The notes under the pieces: generated by a model | The model's input: only the letters and a program-made list of their open reading frames with translations | What the model was told of the DNA's origin: nothing | The model's database searches: none | DNA from: Owenia fusiformis | Taxonomy: Eukaryota; Annelida; Polychaeta; Sabellida; Oweniidae | Length of the DNA: 64,000 nt | Direction: 5' to 3' | Assembly (NCBI GenBank): GCA_903813345.2 | Contig: CAIIXF020000006.1 | Location: forward strand, 8,794,989 to 8,858,988 | Made by a program: the position numbers and the translations under genes | In this document: piece after piece, positions 60,808-64,000 of the stretch | How positions within the stretch are numbered: position 1 is the first letter of the stretch | Layout of the letters: the number at the start of each line of letters is the position of its first letter

Positions 60808-61605
60808 CCCCCCTATCACACCAAACTTGTTCTTACCCGTTCTTGCCCGTCCTACGAAAACGTCGTAAAACGGGCTCAACCTGGCTGTGGTCGTGAAATA
60901 TGTCTAGTATAATTAGCTACTTCGTTCATAAACAGTCTTCAATACGTCCAACGCATTCGCAGTTCGTTCAGGTCGCACCACGTCGGTGTGCAACGTCGAA
61001 TAACGCGTCCCTTAGTCTAGAAGGTCATCATGACCTGATTACAGAACGGTATGATCGCCATCGAATTTTGAATCGATTCAAAATTCTAAAATCACCTTCC
61101 CGTCTGAGAACGTTCATGAAGTTCGTAAATAGACCTTAGAAAGTTGCAGCTACGCTGGCACACAGCCAAAACCAGTTTTGAAGAACGCAGTGGCAACTTG
61201 TTTGGTGTGATAGATATATATTTGCTAACTCGTTCATAAGCAGTCTTAAATACGTTCTTAATCAGTTTAAACTCGTTTGCAATTAGTTCTACTTCGTTCT
61301 CAATACGTCCCCAGACAGTTCAACTCGTTGTTAAAACGTCCCTAGTAGGATTGAAGTACGACGGTTTCATTCGTAATACGTCCAGCTCGTCGTTAGTACG
61401 TTGTCACTCGTTCTAATTGTAGAACGTATCGACCACGAGAACATTTTGAGCATGTTCTAAGTTCTAGAGGACCTACCCGTTCGAGTACGTTCGATGACGT
61501 TTGTAAATAGACCCCAAACGGTTCTAAGTACGCCCAGTCCGTTCGTACACAGTTGAAGACCGTTTTCGAGAACGTAGTGAAAACTAGTTTGGTGTGATAG
61601 TAGGG
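60808..61605 (+). mobile_element. Two-module TIR element, copy 2 (798 bp)
   Basis: Same orientation and layout as 20953-21760, with only scattered substitutions by eye and about ten bases lost near 61155. It has the same CCCCCCTATCACACCAAACT left end, inner right-end motif at about 61197-61212 and outer right end AGTTTGGTGTGATAGTAGGG. Flanks are TAA on the left and TTA on the right, so a precise target duplication is not seen here. Confidence 0.8.
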
Positions 61606-62713
61606 TTAGCATATTCCTTACATTTTTCTTTATCTTGATGTGAAATAACAAGCTATGGTGTTGTTTAACATGCCAGAAATTAACATAAAATTATTCGAAG
61701 CGTTCTTTGAAAATTTTTTGTTTGTCGATTTGGACCAATCAGGACGGTGGGTCATCTCAATACAGATTTACATCATAGACGTATGTGGATGCCCAAGTAT
61801 ACTTGGCTACCCAACTATTCTTACTCTTGCCGAAGTGTTCTTACCTGACCCAAGTATTCCGAGTTTGCTAATTTTTTCAAATACACTCGATAGATGTCTT
61901 GTTTTTTATTGTGGTTTGTAACTTTGTACAATCAGCCTCCCCGGTCTTGCTTTGCAGCACAGGTTTCTCATATTACACATGACCTTAGATCTTGTGTCTC
62001 ATGTTTCCAGTTGCAAAAAATCTTGATCTATTAAACAGACATAAACATGTTTTCAACTATGTTTTAGAAGTGTTAATGTACTAGTATAGATTATAGTATT
62101 AAGCTTACTTCTAATCTCGGCATGTTTGTGTTTATAGACTAATAAGAGACTTCTAACATAGATACAGATGAATTCATTGGGTGTATGGGAAAATAAACTA
62201 CATAAAGAGCGCTGAGCAGGCTGATATAGTGACCAAGGTTTAAATATTGAAAATTCATGTAGCTACATTTACTGAAATTCAAACATATTTTATCTGATAA
62301 ATTCAAGGCTAATTGAATATTTTTTTGTCGACTCTGACCTTCTCAGGTTTGATGTTTTTGTCAAGCTCAGCCGACTTCTCCTAGAAAGTTTACGAATTAC
62401 ATATGTATTGGCTAAATGCCAGCGAATAGGTGCACGTTATGGTTAAAGATTTAATTGATACGCATCAAGGAGTGGGAGTCTACAAGTGGTGACATATTGT
62501 TATAGTCTCTAACTTTTTGTGGACAGCATTCTGTGGTTGGCGTTCGGCGCCTGTAACAAATGCCAGGGACGACATTTTGCATGTTAATGCCTTGTTAAAA
62601 TATATTGCTGTCACTGTCACTAGCAAAGATGTCATGAAATCGTAACGAGGAAATCATTTTATTACTATTGGATTTTTGTTTTCAGGAATACACTCATGTT
62701 TATTTACACGAAT
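61606..62713. other. Intergenic, nothing recognised
   Basis: An 88-codon ORF at 61655-61921 has no recognised domain. 62536-62605 is copy B of the dispersed repeat first seen at 4783. Confidence 0.4.
62536..62605 (+). repeat. Dispersed repeat, copy B
   Basis: Shares GGCGTTCGG, TGTAACAAATG, GACATTT and TAATGCCTTG in order with 4783-4855. No ends could be defined. Confidence 0.5.
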
Positions 62714-63488
62714 AAAGGATCTAGTGCGCCCTCCATTATGATCTCCCCATGAACAAAAATAAATTCATCTGAATTTTCGAAATGAATATACTGCTTTTAT
62801 TATTACATTTATATGTACACTAGTATCCTGTTGACCTATATTCAGCACTGTATTGATGAATGGGCCACTTATAAGGGCCAACATTCAATCATAAAGTGTA
62901 CAGGGGTAGAGATGCCAAATCAGGAAGTATTTTTGTGTCTGTCAAAATCCATTTGCATCCTACACATCCCTACATCTTATCCAAATATGTTATGAATTAA
63001 TGAAACATAACAGTATAATCTTTGGATTTACAAAGTTATATGGCATTTCATAAGTGTAAAAGTTGCTTTTGAAGCATTTTTCTATAGCCATTTTGTAAGA
63101 AAAAATGATGAAAAAATGTATAATCTTTTCATTTGAAGTATCACCTGAATCGATTGCAAACTTTATATTTGCACATCTGATGTGATATACCAGTCGTGTC
63201 ATATTGTGAAATTATTTAATTTGCAATCGATTCAGGTCATAGTGTATTTTAAGTATTTTTGTGAAAATCAATAGAAACCAATGACCTTCATTGGAATCTG
63301 ATGATATCAACATCTCGATGAAACACATACACCCTTGCTGAACTCAATGACCTCAACCTCAGCCCATGTGGGTCCAAATGCTTAGATATTTTCCAAAGTA
63401 TTATGTGACATTGTGTTCTTTATGTTACACCTAAAATGATTCATTTTGTTCATGGGGAAATCATAATGGAAAGTGCACTAGATCCTTT
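62714..63488. mobile_element. Inverted-repeat element, about 775 bp
   Basis: Arms of about 55 bp at 62714-62769 and 63434-63488 are inverted copies: AAAGGATCTAGTGC, then CATTATGAT, TCCCCATGAACAAAA. Similarity may extend outward over TTTACA-like sequence, so the true tips and target site are not fixed. Inside is an 18-bp perfect stem (63143-63160 with 63220-63237). No transposase. Confidence 0.65.
63143..63237. repeat. 18-bp perfect stem inside the inverted-repeat element
   Basis: ACCTGAATCGATTGCAAA at 63143-63160 is repeated exactly in inverted form at 63220-63237, leaving a 59-base loop. Confidence 0.8.
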
Positions 63489-63558
63489 GGTCCAAATTTA
63501 CATAAAAAGTAAAAAGCGCACAGAAGATATACAGTGGCTGTAAAAAATACTTACGTTC

Positions 63559-63796
63559 CAGGGACGGATCTGAAAATCAAGAGTAGGGGGTCCTAAATCT
63601 GAAAATTTGAGCCCAGTTTATAAAAACAGGCTCAAAATTAAAATAAATCATGCTCAGTAATGCCGAGTTGTTACCTTAATTGCTCAATTTATGTGGAGAG
63701 GGAAGAATTTTTGCCCTATACGTTTTTTGGCCCTCACTGTTTGGGGCCCTCCAAAGGGGAGGGTCGGGCCCATGTCCTCCGCCAGATCGACCATTG
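63559..63796. mobile_element. Possible hAT-like MITE, about 240 bp
   Basis: The left end CAGGGACGGATCTG resembles the CAGGGGCGGATCCAG-type tips of many hAT non-autonomous elements. The likely right end, inverted, is CAATGGTCGATCTGG (63782-63796), agreeing at about two thirds of positions. GGGGG-CCC-rich sequence near both ends is also typical. No 8-bp target duplication is evident, so ends or decay are uncertain. Confidence 0.35.
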
Positions 63797-64000
63797 CGTT
63801 TTACCTTAATATGTATGATACAACACGCATATTCAATAATAGGGTCCTCCGCCCTTGTTATTTTTCTTAAATCAATGATAGTATGTTTTACATACCGAGC
63901 GGAGGTAGTCATTTATATCATTTATAAAAACATGAGTGGTTTCCAAATTAATTTCAGGAGCCATCTTTTGAATATACGTGGAATCCATTGACAAATGATT
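63797..64000. other. Right edge, nothing recognised
   Basis: Short AT-rich tail with no supported feature. The ORFs here mostly read through the candidate MITE. Confidence 0.4.

Noticed and set aside
60900-61139. 79-codon ORF inside the two-module TIR element
   Set aside because: It is not kept open in copy 1, and it shows no transposase motif.

Overview
The window looks like a piece of an AT-rich, intron-containing animal nuclear genome. Three things point to an invertebrate, probably a marine lophotrochozoan such as a mollusc, annelid or brachiopod. First, the one clear gene is a cys-loop acetylcholine receptor subunit with protostome-like residues. Second, introns run from 0.4 to 2.9 kb. 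Third, small inverted-repeat elements are very dense. The phylum is an inference; nothing here fixes it. There are no prokaryotic operons, tRNAs, rRNAs or CRISPR arrays that I can see.

The main gene is a nicotinic acetylcholine receptor alpha-type subunit on the + strand (50693-59248). I reconstruct six coding exons of 58, 140, 45, 110, 1003 and 186 bp, 513 residues in all, including a signal-peptide exon at 50693-50750 too short to show up as a long ORF. The 45/110/about 1000 bp exon series matches that of vertebrate neuronal CHRNA2-6 and CHRNB2-4 genes. Intron 1 holds a 5'-truncated LINE on the - strand. Intron 4 holds the last exon of a separate five-finger zinc-finger gene on the + strand, and a large palindrome.

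Most of the rest is non-coding and built from mobile-element remains. 1-5.4 kb: a possible partial gene at the left edge, a 28-bp tandem repeat and unresolved sequence. 6.0-6.3 kb: a TA-flanked mariner-like MITE. 11.9-15.3 kb: two nested Helitron-like elements with 3' hairpin-CTAG ends and many AGGTCA words. 20.95-21.76 and 60.81-61.61 kb: two copies of one TIR element. 36.8-40.4 kb: a probable 3.6-kb inverted-repeat element holding a minisatellite, which is itself interrupted by a 447-bp MITE. 47-48.6 kb: a GC-rich hairpin, a possible lectin-like fragment and a solo MITE arm. 59.9-63.8 kb: four different small elements in a row downstream of the receptor gene.

A few isolated, unrecognised coding-like exons (for example 35515-35717 and 19132-19473) are listed at low confidence. 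Stretches where I see nothing are stated as such.
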